This document shows positions 26,963-35,915 of a DNA stretch of 43,695 nt, one piece after another (position 1 is the stretch's first letter; every line of letters starts with the position of its first letter). The stretch is from Sporosarcina koreensis. Lineage in GTDB: Bacteria > Bacillota > Bacilli > Bacillales_A > Planococcaceae. The DNA lies in NCBI RefSeq assembly GCF_001531445.1, contig NZ_LQYA01000109.1, positions 30,791 to 74,485 on the forward strand, read 5' to 3'. Both the position numbers and the translations under genes were made by a program. The notes below the pieces were generated by a model. It was not told where the DNA came from, did no database searches, and was given only the letters and a program-made list of their open reading frames with translations.

Positions 26963-27110
26963 CGGTGCCTGTGCAGCATACTATTCAGATAATACACTAC
27001 AATTGCATAAAATAAATGAAGAAGCCGACCAGATCAATCCTTGGCCGACTTCTTTTTGCATTTATATAAATAGTAGTGAATTGTCATAAGTATGTGCTGC
27101 ACAGGCACCG
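26963..27110 (+). repeat. MITE-like element, copy E3 (148 bp)
   Basis: The ends CGGTGCCTGTGCAGCATAC and TGCTGCACAGGCACCG are longer perfect complements than in E1 and E2. The left subterminal block ATTCAGATAATACACTACAA and right block GAATTGTCATAA are conserved. The core differs entirely from E1 in sequence (AAGAAGCCGACCA/TTGGCCGACTTCTT) yet still forms a hairpin followed by TTTTT. It lies 31 bp beyond the stop of the second chemoreceptor gene and is that gene's only terminator-like structure. Confidence 0.85.
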
Positions 27111-27141
27111 AAAGAGAGACGCCGATAAGGCAAGCTTCAAC

Positions 27142-29100
27142 TTAATGCTTAAAGTTTGAGATTAATTCTTGCAGTTCCTCTGCCATATGGGAGAGGGTTT
27201 TGGCGGATGCTGTGATTTCTTCCATGGATGCGAGCTGCTCTTCGGTGGAGGCGGCTACTTCTTCGGAGGAAGAGGCGTTGCTTTTTGCCATGTTTTCGAG
27301 TTCGTTTGCTGTGTCGTTCACTTCTTGGATTGCCGATTGAACGGTTTGCGCCGTTTCGGAAATGGCATCCATTTGTGGTGCGGCGCCTTGAGTGCTGTCC
27401 AATATTTGCTGGAACTTTTCAATTGCCTCATTTGAGACGGCCATTCCTTCTTTGACGTCCTCCGTCACTTTCGCCATGATGTTGACGGAGCTTTCAGTAT
27501 CCTGCTGGATGCCTTGGATAATGTTGTGGATTTCCGAGGCGGATTGCTGTGATTGCTCTGCAAGTTTCCGCACTTCATCGGCGACGACTGCAAATCCTTT
27601 TCCGTGTTCGCCTGCTCGTGCCGCTTCGATGGCGGCGTTCAAGGAGAGTAGATTCGTCTGTTCCGCAATGCCGGTGATGACGTTCAAAATGGTACCCACT
27701 TCTTTGGACCGTTCTGATAAAGAGCTGATCATCCTGTTTGACTCGAATACGGAAGATTGGATGGAAGACATCTGATTCACTGTATCGGACACCGCTTGGC
27801 CGCCGATTTCAGCCTGTGTAATTGTGTGGATTGCGAGTTCTGATACTTTCAACGAGCGCTCGGCGATATGTGCAATCCCTTCCGTCACTTGTTCGATCAG
27901 CTGGACGTTCTTTTCGATGCTATTCATCTGATTTTCCGCGTTGCCCGCAACTTCTTGTATGGCTGCCGCAACATGTTCAGTAGCGTAAGTCGTCTGTTCT
28001 GCGCTTGCCGTCAATTGTTCAGATGAAGCTGCAACGAACTCCGTGTTCTTCTCGATATTCCCAATTAAGTTCTTCAGGCTATCCTGCATATCTCGGAATG
28101 CGTGCCCTAACTGTCCGATTTCGTCTTTCGACCGGATGACGATTTCCTCGGTCAAATCTCCATTGCTGATTGTGATCGCTTTATTCCTCAAATCCTTGAT
28201 CGGTCGAAGGACGGACCGTATGACGAAATAAACGATGAAGACACCGACAATCAATGCTAAGACAATAACAATCATTGTCGTCTTCAGAATGGGAGCGGCA
28301 GCATCTTCCATCTCCGACTCATAGAGCGTTCCCCCGATTTTCCAGCCGGACAGTTCATTCGTCACAAACGTCATGAACTTCTTATTGCCCTGTAAAAGAT
28401 AATCAAAATGTCCACTTTCCTTCTCATACATCTTCTGATAGAAATCTTCCTCTGCAAAAGTGCCTGCCTCGCTCGTCGGATGGGAAATGAAATTCATATC
28501 TTCATCCAACAACATCGTATATCCATCTTTGCCGATATGCACTTGACGGGCAATCTGATCAAGCAAATCCAATGTAATATCAACACTAATGACGCCGGAA
28601 TTATCCTTCGTCGTTTTTGAAATTGTAACAACCATGGCATCTTCAGTAGCATCCTCATAAGGTTTCGAAATATGGACTTCACCTTTATGCTCCATGGACT
28701 GCTTGTACCAATCCCGCGTTCGAGGATCATAGGAAGTCGTGTCGTTAATGATCGGCTCTTGAACGAAGTTTCCTTTCTCCGTCCCGACATAAATGCTCAA
28801 AATTTCAGGATGTAATTCCGCATATTGAGCCAGTTTCCTGCGCAGTTCCATGCTTTCCTTTCCATCATACTGACCTGCTGTTATTTGCTCGCTCAACGTT
28901 TCAATATCATTGATCTTCGGGGTAAGTGTATTGTTGATCGTTGTATTTAAAATACCGATGTTATTGGTGGATTCCCCCATTATTTGATTTTCTACTGCGT
29001 TTTTCGCACTATTGTACGATAAGAAACCAATGCTCACCGCGGGGATGATTAAAATTAAAGTAAACGCTGAAATGAGCTTTGTACGAATATTAGTAAACAC
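27142..29100 (-). CDS. Methyl-accepting chemotaxis protein with dCache sensor
   Basis: Transmembrane chemoreceptor of 652 aa. Helix 1 (about 8-30) is followed by a large double-Cache extracytoplasmic domain (to about residue 270) with the amino-acid-sensing-type segment [13 protein letters not shown]. Helix 2 (about 280-302), HAMP (from [15 protein letters not shown]) and a full signalling coiled coil with tip [20 protein letters not shown] follow. The start is taken as GTG at 29100 (VFTNIRTKL), with GGAGAGGAAG upstream. The longer opening from a TTG at 29163 has no ribosome binding site and adds hydrophilic residues before the first helix. The dCache type often binds amino acids; the neighbouring amino-acid symporter operon is suggestive but not evidence of ligand. 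Confidence 0.92.
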   Translation of the reverse strand: MFTNIRTKLISAFTLILIIPAVSIGFLSYNSAKNAVENQIMGESTNNIGILNTTINNTLTPKINDIETLSEQITAGQYDGKESMELRRKLAQYAELHPEILSIYVGTEKGNFVQEPIINDTTSYDPRTRDWYKQSMEHKGEVHISKPYEDATEDAMVVTISKTTKDNSGVISVDITLDLLDQIARQVHIGKDGYTMLLDEDMNFISHPTSEAGTFAEEDFYQKMYEKESGHFDYLLQGNKKFMTFVTNELSGWKIGGTLYESEMEDAAAPILKTTMIVIVLALIVGVFIVYFVIRSVLRPIKDLRNKAITISNGDLTEEIVIRSKDEIGQLGHAFRDMQDSLKNLIGNIEKNTEFVAASSEQLTASAEQTTYATEHVAAAIQEVAGNAENQMNSIEKNVQLIEQVTEGIAHIAERSLKVSELAIHTITQAEIGGQAVSDTVNQMSSIQSSVFESNRMISSLSERSKEVGTILNVITGIAEQTNLLSLNAAIEAARAGEHGKGFAVVADEVRKLAEQSQQSASEIHNIIQGIQQDTESSVNIMAKVTEDVKEGMAVSNEAIEKFQQILDSTQGAAPQMDAISETAQTVQSAIQEVNDTANELENMAKSNASSSEEVAASTEEQLASMEEITASAKTLSHMAEELQELISNFKH

Positions 29101-29363
29101 TATCGTTCTTCCTCTCCAATGATTATTGTAGTAACTCTCTTTTACTACTCTATACTTCGTCAAAAATCAATTCATTTTAATATCAAGATAAAAGTATTTT
29201 TCACCGAGAATTTATGATAAAAAAGCTACATCTTACATTTATTAACATTGAATATTCGACAAAAAAGCTATATTGTAATAGAATACGAAAAGTATATGAC
29301 AGCTTTTTGAAATGAAAGCGGATTCATGAAAATATCAAAATTTCACGAGAGGAAGTGTATCAC

Positions 29364-30770
29364 ATGGAATTATATAATAATTTAATTGATAGCTTTAGTA
29401 CGTGGTTATATAGCTATATACTTATTATTCTTTTGATTGTTGCTGGTCTTTATTTCACCATCCGTACGAAGTTTGTCCAATTCAGGCTATTCAAGGAATC
29501 CGTTAAACTTGTAACGGAACCGAAAGAAGATAAAAATTCGATCTCCGCTTTCGAAGCATTGATGGTCTCGACCGCATCCCGTGTCGGTGTCGGAAATATT
29601 GCCGGAGTTTCGACGGCAATTGTACTCGGTGGGGCAGGTTCTGTCTTTTGGATGTGGGTCATCGCGATCATAGGAGGCGCTTCCGCGTTCATCGAGAGTA
29701 CACTCGCACAGATCTATAAAAAGCGGGACAAGGAAGGCGGCTCTTACGGGGGGCCAGCCTACTACATCCAAGCGGCGCTGAAAAGCAGATTTCTAGGTGT
29801 CGTTTTCGCTGTGGCCCTCATTTTAACGTATATGGGCGGATTCAATATGGTTGCTTCCTTCAACATCGCATCAGCATTTGAGGGATACTCATTTTACAAT
29901 TCATCGACACCGCTCATCGTAGGTGCGATTTTGGCGCTTCTAACAGGCTTGAGTATTTTCAGAGGCGGGAAAACATTAAGCAAAATTACAAGTATCATCG
30001 TTCCAGTCATGGCGATTGCCTACATTGGCGTAGCTCTAATTATGGTTATCATGCATTTGGACCTTGTGCCAGGTATGTTCGTAGACATCTTTACACAGGC
30101 ATTTGATTTCAAATCGGCATTCGGCGGTTTTGCCGGTTCCGTCATCATGTACGGTATTAAACGCGGTCTTTATTCCAACGAAGCGGGTGTCGGTTCTGCA
30201 CCAAACGCCGCTGCAGCTGCTAGCGTTTCCCATCCTGCGAAGCAAGGACTTGTACAAATGCTGTCCGTGTTCATCGATACGCTACTTATCTGTTCGGCAA
30301 CGGCGTTCATGCTGTTGAGCTCTGGCGTTGTACCTACTGAAGACATGGCGGGCGTTCCGTACGCACAAGCGGCCCTGTCATCGACATTCGGGGAATTTGG
30401 TGTTTGGTTCATCACGTTTGCATTGTTCTGCTTTGCGTTTACATCTCTTATCGGGAACTTCTTCTATGCAGAATCGAATCTTAAGTATTTGAATAAAAAA
30501 GATGTCGGCAAAACAGGTCTGACAATCTTCAGACTGTCTGCCGTCGTCATCGTCTTCTTCGGCGCTCAACTTGATTTCTCGGTCGCTTGGAACACTGCAG
30601 ATGTCCTGATGGGCATCATGGCATTGATTAACATTCCGATCATCTTACTTCTTGGAGGGACAGCGTTTAAATGTCTCGATGATTTTACAAGACAGAAGAA
30701 GGAAGGGAAGAACCCTGTCTTCAAAGCAAAATCGATCGGCCTTAAAGAGAAAACAGATTTCTGGAATTAA
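29364..30770 (+). CDS. Sodium:alanine/amino-acid symporter (AgcS family)
   Basis: Inner-membrane symporter (468 aa) of the AGCS family, importing alanine, glycine or another small amino acid with Na+. About eleven helices are visible. Family hallmarks are STASRVGVGNIAGVSTAI, GGASAFIESTLAQIYKKRD, GGPAYYIQ and RGLYSNEAGVGSAPNAAAAA. The ATG at 29364 is placed 9-10 bases after GAGAGGAAG; the GTG at 29355 is too close to that site. It is followed after 11 bp by a racemase-like gene, an arrangement suggesting uptake of an amino acid whose stereochemistry is then switched. The 263-bp region to the divergent chemoreceptor gene is AT-rich, and I could not fix a promoter in it. Confidence 0.92.
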   Translation: MELYNNLIDSFSTWLYSYILIILLIVAGLYFTIRTKFVQFRLFKESVKLVTEPKEDKNSISAFEALMVSTASRVGVGNIAGVSTAIVLGGAGSVFWMWVIAIIGGASAFIESTLAQIYKKRDKEGGSYGGPAYYIQAALKSRFLGVVFAVALILTYMGGFNMVASFNIASAFEGYSFYNSSTPLIVGAILALLTGLSIFRGGKTLSKITSIIVPVMAIAYIGVALIMVIMHLDLVPGMFVDIFTQAFDFKSAFGGFAGSVIMYGIKRGLYSNEAGVGSAPNAAAAASVSHPAKQGLVQMLSVFIDTLLICSATAFMLLSSGVVPTEDMAGVPYAQAALSSTFGEFGVWFITFALFCFAFTSLIGNFFYAESNLKYLNKKDVGKTGLTIFRLSAVVIVFFGAQLDFSVAWNTADVLMGIMALINIPIILLLGGTAFKCLDDFTRQKKEGKNPVFKAKSIGLKEKTDFWN

Positions 30771-30781
30771 GAGGGGGCAGC

Positions 30782-31843
30782 ATGTATCCATTAGTTCGTG
30801 TCAATAAAAAACATTTGCTGGAAAATGTCCGTACCGTCACGGAGCTATGCGCGGCAAGGAATATGGCTGTAACAGGTGTGACGAAAGTGTTCGGTGGGGA
30901 TCCTGAAATTGCAGCTGTATATGTTGCGGGCGGTATTACGAGGCTTGGTGACTCGAGGGTCGAGAACTTAAAGCTATTGAAAGGGCTTGCTGCGGAGAAG
31001 TGGCTCATCCGCCCGCCTATGATGAGCGAAGTGGACGATCTTGTAACGTACGCGGATGCTTCGCTCAATTCGGAGCTTGCGACGATCCAGGCGATTAATG
31101 GCGCCGCGATTGCAAAAGGAAAAGTCCATAAAGTGATTTTGATGGTAGATCTCGGTGATATCCGTGAAGGGTTTATCGATCATGACGAGCTTGTTGGTGC
31201 CGCACTCGAAACCGAGAAAATGAAGGGTGTCCATTTGTATGGAATCGGGGTTAACTTGACGTGCTTTTCATTCATCCAATCCGATTCGGAGAAGATGACG
31301 GCGCTTATGGAGCTATCTAAAACGATTGGCGAGACGATAGGCAGGGAATTGGAAGTCGTCAGCGGCGGAAACTCCGCGACGCTTGACTTGATGATGAAAG
31401 GCGGCATCAGTGAAGGCGTCAACAACTTGCGCCTAGGCGAATCGCTGCTGTTCGGCAAGGAACGCGCGAATTACACATTCTTACCGGGAACGCATAAAGA
31501 CGTGTTCACATTGGAATGCGAAATTGTCGAACTGAAAGAGAAGCCATCCGTGCCGTGGGGGACTGTCGGCGTCGATTCGTACGGCAAAAGTCCGGCATTT
31601 ACGGATCGGGGCACGCGGCTGAAGGTGATCTGCGCACTCGGGAAACAAGATTTCGACGTCGAAACATCAACACCTGTAGACAAAGACATCATCATCCTCG
31701 GCGCCAGTTCCGACCATCTCATGCTCGACGTTACCGACAGCAACAAGTCATATAAAGTCGGCGACACCGTTGAACTGCAGCTCGGCTACTTCTCCACCAT
31801 GCGCGCCTTCACCTCCCGGTACGTCCGGAAGGTTTACGTCTAA
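30782..31843 (+). CDS. PLP-dependent alanine/ornithine racemase-like protein
   Basis: Cytosolic fold-type III PLP enzyme (353 aa) of the alanine-racemase superfamily, closest by pattern to the ornithine racemase (Orr)/YhfX-type branch. The PLP lysine is Lys35 in GVTKVFGGD. The barrel continues with GDSRVENL, ILMVDLGDIREG, GIGVNLTCF and the phosphate-binding VSGGNSATLDL/NNLRLGESLLFG segments. A C-terminal beta domain (from about 225) includes VPWGTVGVDSYGKSP. The classical alanine-racemase catalytic Tyr region is not obvious, so substrate is uncertain (Orn, Lys, Ser or Ala). It starts after AGAGGGGG and is 11 bp from the symporter gene, in one operon. The stop codon is followed after one base by MITE copy E4a. 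Confidence 0.84.
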   Translation: MYPLVRVNKKHLLENVRTVTELCAARNMAVTGVTKVFGGDPEIAAVYVAGGITRLGDSRVENLKLLKGLAAEKWLIRPPMMSEVDDLVTYADASLNSELATIQAINGAAIAKGKVHKVILMVDLGDIREGFIDHDELVGAALETEKMKGVHLYGIGVNLTCFSFIQSDSEKMTALMELSKTIGETIGRELEVVSGGNSATLDLMMKGGISEGVNNLRLGESLLFGKERANYTFLPGTHKDVFTLECEIVELKEKPSVPWGTVGVDSYGKSPAFTDRGTRLKVICALGKQDFDVETSTPVDKDIIILGASSDHLMLDVTDSNKSYKVGDTVELQLGYFSTMRAFTSRYVRKVYV

Positions 31844-31844
31844 T

Positions 31845-31977
31845 CGGTGCCTGTGCACGGCACATTTATGACAATTCGATTTTTATTATATGTATACAGC
31901 GAGAGGCTATCTGAAGATTGAATCGGATGGTCTCTCGTATTTTTTTATGCAATTGTAGTGCATAATCAGAATTGTGT
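31845..31977 (-). repeat. MITE-like element, copy E4a (133 bp, one end missing)
   Basis: Opposite orientation to E1-E3. It begins CGGTGCCTGTGCACGGCACA, TTTATGACAATTCG and runs to ATGCAATTGTAGTGCATAATCAGAATTGTGT, where the terminal TTGCTGCACAGGCACCG is replaced by the start of E4b. The core GAGAGGCTATCTGA/TCGGATGGTCTCTC gives 14 consecutive pairs, three of them G-U, followed by GTATTTTTTT. It is an excellent terminator for the racemase gene, which ends one base before it. Confidence 0.83.
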
Positions 31978-32130
31978 CGGTGCCTGTGCAAGATGCAATT
32001 ATTATTATTATTATTCGGTTTGTTGGATAATCACGCGTGAAAAATCCAATTACCCCTGGCGCGATTGGACTTGAAACTATCTATATGCAATTGTGATGTA
32101 TAATCTGAATTGTTTGCTGCACAGGCACCG
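31978..32130 (-). repeat. MITE-like element, copy E4b (153 bp)
   Basis: Head-to-tail with E4a in the same orientation. The ends are CGGTGCCTGTGCAAGATGCA and TTGCTGCACAGGCACCG. The usual TTATGACAATTC is replaced by an ATT triplet run (five units), and the core (TCACGCGTGA and CCAAT...ATTGG) is more divergent than in other copies. It ends 3 bp before the stop of the convergent gene at 32134. Confidence 0.78.
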
Positions 32131-32133
32131 CTT

Positions 32134-33297
32134 TCACCTTACTATAAAATCATAAGGGGAAACTCGCTTTTTCTTTTGTTGCACGTAGTCGAACATGGTG
32201 TCGAGACCTGTAAGCGAAAGTTCATTCAGCAGTTTTCCAGTCCGCAAGTCGTATGTATCGATTGCGTGTGTTGCGGACGATTGATTGTAGCGGAAAAAGT
32301 GAAGTTTTCCGTCTTGGAAATACGTTTGCTCGGACATTTTCATTTGTCCTTGACTTGCCCCTTCAAGAGTGAATGCGAGACGGACTTCACCAGTTTTCGA
32401 ATCGAACGCATGCACATCGCCGATCCCGTCCACATAATACAGGTTCCCATCATAGACTGCCGCTGCGTTTCGGAGGTTATAGGGAATGCGGACGATATAA
32501 TCTTCAATGTCCTTATAATTGAATAAAGGAAACGTTTCGATTTCCTCCGTCTTTTCATGAATACGATACACGTCACATGTCATTTTTTCTGTGTCGGCAA
32601 TCACTAGATAATAGTAGTCGTTTTCCTTTAGGATCGATGCCATCCCGATTCGTTCGCCGATCGGTCCGAGCGATACGATTTTTTGAAGTTTGCCGTCTTT
32701 TTGTAGGGGCATTTTTTGCAATGACAGTCCATCATCGTCTTCAATCACCATGAGCAAGTTTCCGTCAGCCTTGCCGGACATTTGCATATAGTGGGGGATG
32801 TGAATCGTTTCAAATCCGTTTTCATTTCCGAATCTGATATTCGAAGCATAGCCGCCATCCTCTGTGAAGCCGGAATTATAGACACTGTAAAAACGGCCAT
32901 CATCCTCATTATAATCGGTCACTTCGCCCGTATGTTCCTCTGTGGGCATGGCAAAGGTTTTGGTCTCGTCAGAATGGACCACATACACATGGCCTCGGTC
33001 CTCCAAAAAGATCGAATCCTCCAAGACGAAAACTGTCCCAAGCTCCAAGCCATCCATTTCCCATAGCTTCGTATTCCCATCAGAATCGACAAAAACAGCA
33101 AAGCTAAGACCATCCCGATTCATGTCCTGATCCGCTGTCGTTGAGAAATATAGGATAGCTGCAACATCCGTCAATAAAATAGGGTCATCCTTCGAAAGGA
33201 AATCGGCCGACTGCTGGCGGCTAAAAGTGTAATAAGTCTTTCCTGCAACTGCGATAAACAAGGCCATGATGCCAATTACTAACCATTTCTTATCCAT
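32134..33297 (-). CDS. Membrane-anchored beta-propeller-like protein of unknown function
   Basis: I do not recognise a named family for this 387-aa protein. An N-terminal helix (about 5-20, LVIGIMALFIAVAGK) acts as signal anchor. The rest, predicted outside, is made of repeated beta-rich blades with Asp/Gly turns, such as DSDGNTKLWEMDG, NDYYYLVIADTEK, VYDGNLYYVDGIGDVHAFDS, and DLRTGKLLNELSLTG at the end. Some resemble PQQ/YWTD-type propeller strands. I chose the ATG at 33297 because GGGAGG lies 9 bases upstream; the longer opening from 33396 passes through a hairpin and is rejected. It stands alone between repeats. Binding or scaffold roles are possible; no catalytic motif was seen. Confidence 0.75.
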   Translation of the reverse strand: MDKKWLVIGIMALFIAVAGKTYYTFSRQQSADFLSKDDPILLTDVAAILYFSTTADQDMNRDGLSFAVFVDSDGNTKLWEMDGLELGTVFVLEDSIFLEDRGHVYVVHSDETKTFAMPTEEHTGEVTDYNEDDGRFYSVYNSGFTEDGGYASNIRFGNENGFETIHIPHYMQMSGKADGNLLMVIEDDDGLSLQKMPLQKDGKLQKIVSLGPIGERIGMASILKENDYYYLVIADTEKMTCDVYRIHEKTEEIETFPLFNYKDIEDYIVRIPYNLRNAAAVYDGNLYYVDGIGDVHAFDSKTGEVRLAFTLEGASQGQMKMSEQTYFQDGKLHFFRYNQSSATHAIDTYDLRTGKLLNELSLTGLDTMFDYVQQKKKRVSPYDFIVR

Positions 33298-33323
33298 CCA
33301 TCGAAACCTCCCGTAGCTAAATA

Positions 33324-33356
33324 AGGAGCTGACCTCGGATGGACAGCCCCTTTTTT
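33324..33356 (+). terminator. Terminator-like hairpin without an obvious upstream plus-strand gene
   Basis: AGGAGCTGACC pairs with GGACAGCCCCT (9 of 11 pairs) and is followed by TTTTTT on the plus strand. The flanking genes run on the minus strand. It may be a relic, belong to the repeat at 33365, or affect the leader of the beta-propeller gene. Confidence 0.4.
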
Positions 33357-33364
33357 GCTCTAGT

Positions 33365-33475
33365 CTTCTGGCGCCAGAAGCTCGGGGCAAAGTCAAAGTT
33401 GCCCTGCAGCAAAAAACGCCACGCTGCGTCTTTGATTTATGCCTGTCGCTCCTAGGCAGGTGCCCGCTTTTGAGA
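33365..33475. repeat. Intergenic palindromic repeat, dispersed Bacillaceae type
   Basis: A perfect 16-bp palindrome CTTCTGGCGCCAGAAG (33365-33380) opens a GC-richer non-coding segment. The segment contains AGTCAAAGTTGCCCTGCAGC, ACGCCACGCTGCGTC and CTGTCGCTCCTAGGCAGGTG, with several short internal inverted repeats. From memory, similar text is scattered between genes in many Bacillaceae and Planococcaceae. That recollection was not checked, and only one copy is present in the window. Confidence 0.5.
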
Positions 33476-33476
33476 G

Positions 33477-34222
33477 TTAGATTTGTCGTAGGAAACTTGT
33501 CTGAGTGTCGTCGCGGACATCCCGAGGATAGACTCCGAAACCTTTGTCTACATCCAAGTCAAGTCCGCCATGCAATTGGAAAGCCGACCAAATGAGTTTA
33601 GAGCGGTTTTCCGCGCCCGAATGTCCCGTGTTCCGGTAGTTCGCGAAGTTCAATGAGTACGGCTGTCCGATTTGGGTATACGACCAGGTAGTTGCATTGG
33701 TTTTGTTCGTACTCGAAGTTGAAATGGATTTCACGACAGCACCTATGTCCACCGTCCTGACGTTAGCGGAATCGCTGCGGACTCCGGAAGGGTAGATTGA
33801 TTTTACAATCGTGCCGCTTGAATAGTATAATCCGACTTGACCGTGATTGATGTAGGCGGTGGCGGACGGCGTATAGTAGAAATCGCCGCGAGCGCTAGCC
33901 CGACGATATACAATGCGGATCCTCCACCTTGGGGGGCTGCCTCGTCAGTTTCGCCGAATTGTTCAGCTAACTGCTCCGCCTCTTCATTAGCCAACCGGTT
34001 TTGCTCTTCCATCTCCTTGTACATTTGCTCATAAATCTCATTCTCGCTCATGCCAGTGGAAAAGACTAGCTCCTCGATAAGCTTCTGTAGTTCATCTGCA
34101 GAGACACCTGGCTGCATCGTCAAAATCTCATTTTTAAGTTGCTGGACGGTTGAAGCTTGGGCAGGGGACTGGATACCGATAACGAGAATTCCTACGACTG
34201 CAAGTGAGACGAATCTTTTCAC
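33477..34222 (-). pseudogene. Secreted NlpC/P60-like (YebB/YiiX-type) peptidase, frameshifted and active-site Cys lost
   Basis: The first part (from GTG 34222, AAGGAG upstream) has a signal peptide MKRFVSLAVVGILVIGIQSP...AQA and a Glu-rich helical region, then breaks off at a stop near 33803. The other frame continues cleanly to 33477: RGDFYYTPSATAYINHGQVG, then GHSGAENRSKLIWSAF and GGLDLDVDKGFGVYPRDV. This matches the permuted papain-like amidase pattern RGD-x-(20)-GH-x-G ... CSKLVW ... G-x-D-L-D ... V-x-P-x-D. The frame switch lies between about 33880 and a run of six G (C on the coding strand) at 33931-33936. The expected nucleophile Cys before SKLIW is Arg (CGC, one transition from TGC). 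Two independent lesions argue for decay, though an assembly error in the homopolymer cannot be excluded for the first. Confidence 0.68.
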
Positions 34223-34568
34223 GTTACTCGCTCCTTTTGTGAAGACAACTGGCCAGTTTGCCTTCAAATTGTATGTTGTCCAACATATTTAAACTATAGC
34301 ATGTTTGGTGTAATAGTTAAAATTTTGCGATAACAATAGTTTCACGATGTATCTTTCCGTTTTATTGAACGAAAAGCCGGAATTCTTTTGTACATACACA
34401 AAAATTGATGCTGCTTACTAGGTAAATAGGTGGTCGTCTTAATGAAATGATAAAAAAGTTAATAGAACAAAATGCATAGTGGATTTTCCCTATAGATATG
34501 GAAGAATCATTTGCCTATCTTCAAAACAAGTTCAAAAGAATGAAAATTGGGAATAGGTAGAATATATA
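34223..34568. other. Intergenic region upstream of the pseudogene and the first HTH-TPR regulator
   Basis: AT-rich divergent intergenic region. Its right end adjoins the well-formed promoter of the HTH-TPR regulator (34569-34597), and its left part holds a possible promoter for the pseudogene (34293-34320). Between about 34321 and 34560 I see no gene, terminator or repeat. The only feature there is a loose inverted pair, CCTATCTTC (about 34514) and GAATAGGTAG (34551), just upstream of the regulator promoter. Confidence 0.5.
34293..34320 (-). promoter_or_regulatory. Possible sigma-A promoter of the pseudogene
   Basis: On the minus strand TTAACT and TATAGT are separated by 16 bp, about 70 bp before the GTG start. 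The -35 match is weak. Confidence 0.35.
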
Positions 34569-34597
34569 TTGAATGAATCTAATAAATTGCCTATAAT
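34569..34597 (+). promoter_or_regulatory. Sigma-A promoter of the HTH-TPR regulator/peptide operon
   Basis: TTGAAT (34569-34574), 17-bp spacer, perfect TATAAT (34592-34597). Transcription would start near 34604, 28 bp before the ATG at 34632. This excludes the in-frame TTG at 34569 as a start codon. Confidence 0.75.
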
Positions 34598-34631
34598 GAT
34601 AAGAAGAAAGAAAAGAAGGAGGGATGTCCAA

Positions 34632-35915
34632 ATGCATATTGGCAGTCGATTACGGAGACTTCGGGAGAGTAACAGTTTCACGCAAAAGGAAGTGAGCTCC
34701 GGAATCATTTCCACTTCCCACTATAGCAATATTGAAAGTGGCCGTTTTGAACCATCCAGCGATGTACTTGCCTTACTTGCAAACAGGCTTGAAGTGCCAA
34801 TAGCATATTTCCAAAAAATACATGAAGACGATGCAAGTCTCCAAAAACGATTGTTGGAATATGAAGAGCTGCTATCGGATATGAACGGGATCCCTGAGTT
34901 TTTTAACAAGCATGGCTCGCAATTTGCATATATCTCCTCCATCAATCAGGAAATAATGTTCAATTTATTGAAATACATCGAACTAGTTAAAGTAGGCCGT
35001 ATCCCCGAAGCTCAAGTCCATTACTCTGTAGAAATCGCCTACATCCCACAAAAATTCTTCGAAAACGCCAGCAGGTCTCTCTTTGAAAAATATACGTATA
35101 CATCAGCGCTGTTTTACTATTTCAAAAAAGATTACGAGGCGAGCATCTCCCATTTCGAAGACGCCTTATACTTGACGCGGGAGAAATCCCTTTCAGCGAA
35201 AATAAATTATAATATTTCCTTGGCACTCTTTCAGCTCTATGATTATGGGACAGCACTTATCTATGCAAAACGTGCAAAACGGCAATACATGCACTTGCAT
35301 AACTGGGCGAAGTCGGGGGATTGCTATAACCTGATTGCGTCACTTTACCTCGAACAGCATAAGACGAAAGAAGCGAAACGGTATATTGACAAGGGACTAA
35401 GTGTTTTGGGGAATTCAGTGATGGAGACGCATGGACGGCTTTATCATAATTTAGCTTTCACTCTGATGGAAGAAAAAGAATTTACGGATGCGCTGAAAAT
35501 GATTAATACATGCATTGAAGTGAAAAAACAGTTGAAGAGCAAAAATCTGTTTGATTCAGAACAACTGAGATTAAGGATTTTATTCCACCTCGGTGACCTG
35601 CTGGCAGTGCGGGAAAGTATGAATCGACTGCAAGGTTCCATCCAGAATGAATTAGAGAAGGCTCGCCTTGACTATTTCGAGGCAAAGCTCTACCATATCC
35701 TTCACGAATACGATTTGTATGAACAGAAGATGAAAAACAGTATCCGCCATCTACATGCAAATGAAGACTGGAAAGCATTGAAGGACGCCGTCCGCCACAT
35801 CTCCCTCCACTATGAAGCCAACAAGAAATACAAAAATGCATACAAATACCAAGAGCTTTGCATCCACGCATACAAGCGGTTAACGATGGAGGTGAAAGGA
35901 GGTGAAGAACTGTGA
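34632..35915 (+). CDS. HTH-TPR peptide-responsive regulator (RRNPP type, NprR/PlcR-like), pair A
   Basis: Cytosolic regulator of 427 aa, the size of NprR. An N-terminal HTH_3 domain (1-65; SRLRRLRESNSFTQKEVSSG, then SHYSNIESGRFEPSSDVLALLANRL) binds DNA. About nine TPR-like helix pairs (80-420; e.g. YTSALFYYFKKDYEASISHFEDAL, split by family consensus) form the peptide pocket. In RRNPP systems an exported, processed and re-imported peptide binds these repeats and changes the regulator's activity. AAGGAGGG lies 8 bases before the ATG. Its stop codon overlaps, as GTGA, the start of a 44-codon secreted pre-peptide gene, and a perfect Shine-Dalgarno sequence sits inside its last codons. Targets are not evident. 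The zinc-ribbon and thiolase genes downstream are candidates only by position. Confidence 0.88.
   Translation: MHIGSRLRRLRESNSFTQKEVSSGIISTSHYSNIESGRFEPSSDVLALLANRLEVPIAYFQKIHEDDASLQKRLLEYEELLSDMNGIPEFFNKHGSQFAYISSINQEIMFNLLKYIELVKVGRIPEAQVHYSVEIAYIPQKFFENASRSLFEKYTYTSALFYYFKKDYEASISHFEDALYLTREKSLSAKINYNISLALFQLYDYGTALIYAKRAKRQYMHLHNWAKSGDCYNLIASLYLEQHKTKEAKRYIDKGLSVLGNSVMETHGRLYHNLAFTLMEEKEFTDALKMINTCIEVKKQLKSKNLFDSEQLRLRILFHLGDLLAVRESMNRLQGSIQNELEKARLDYFEAKLYHILHEYDLYEQKMKNSIRHLHANEDWKALKDAVRHISLHYEANKKYKNAYKYQELCIHAYKRLTMEVKGGEEL

Noticed and set aside
33803..33936. Programmed frameshift in the NlpC/P60-like gene
   Set aside because: No recognisable slippery heptamer with downstream structure. 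The loss of the active-site Cys argues for decay.
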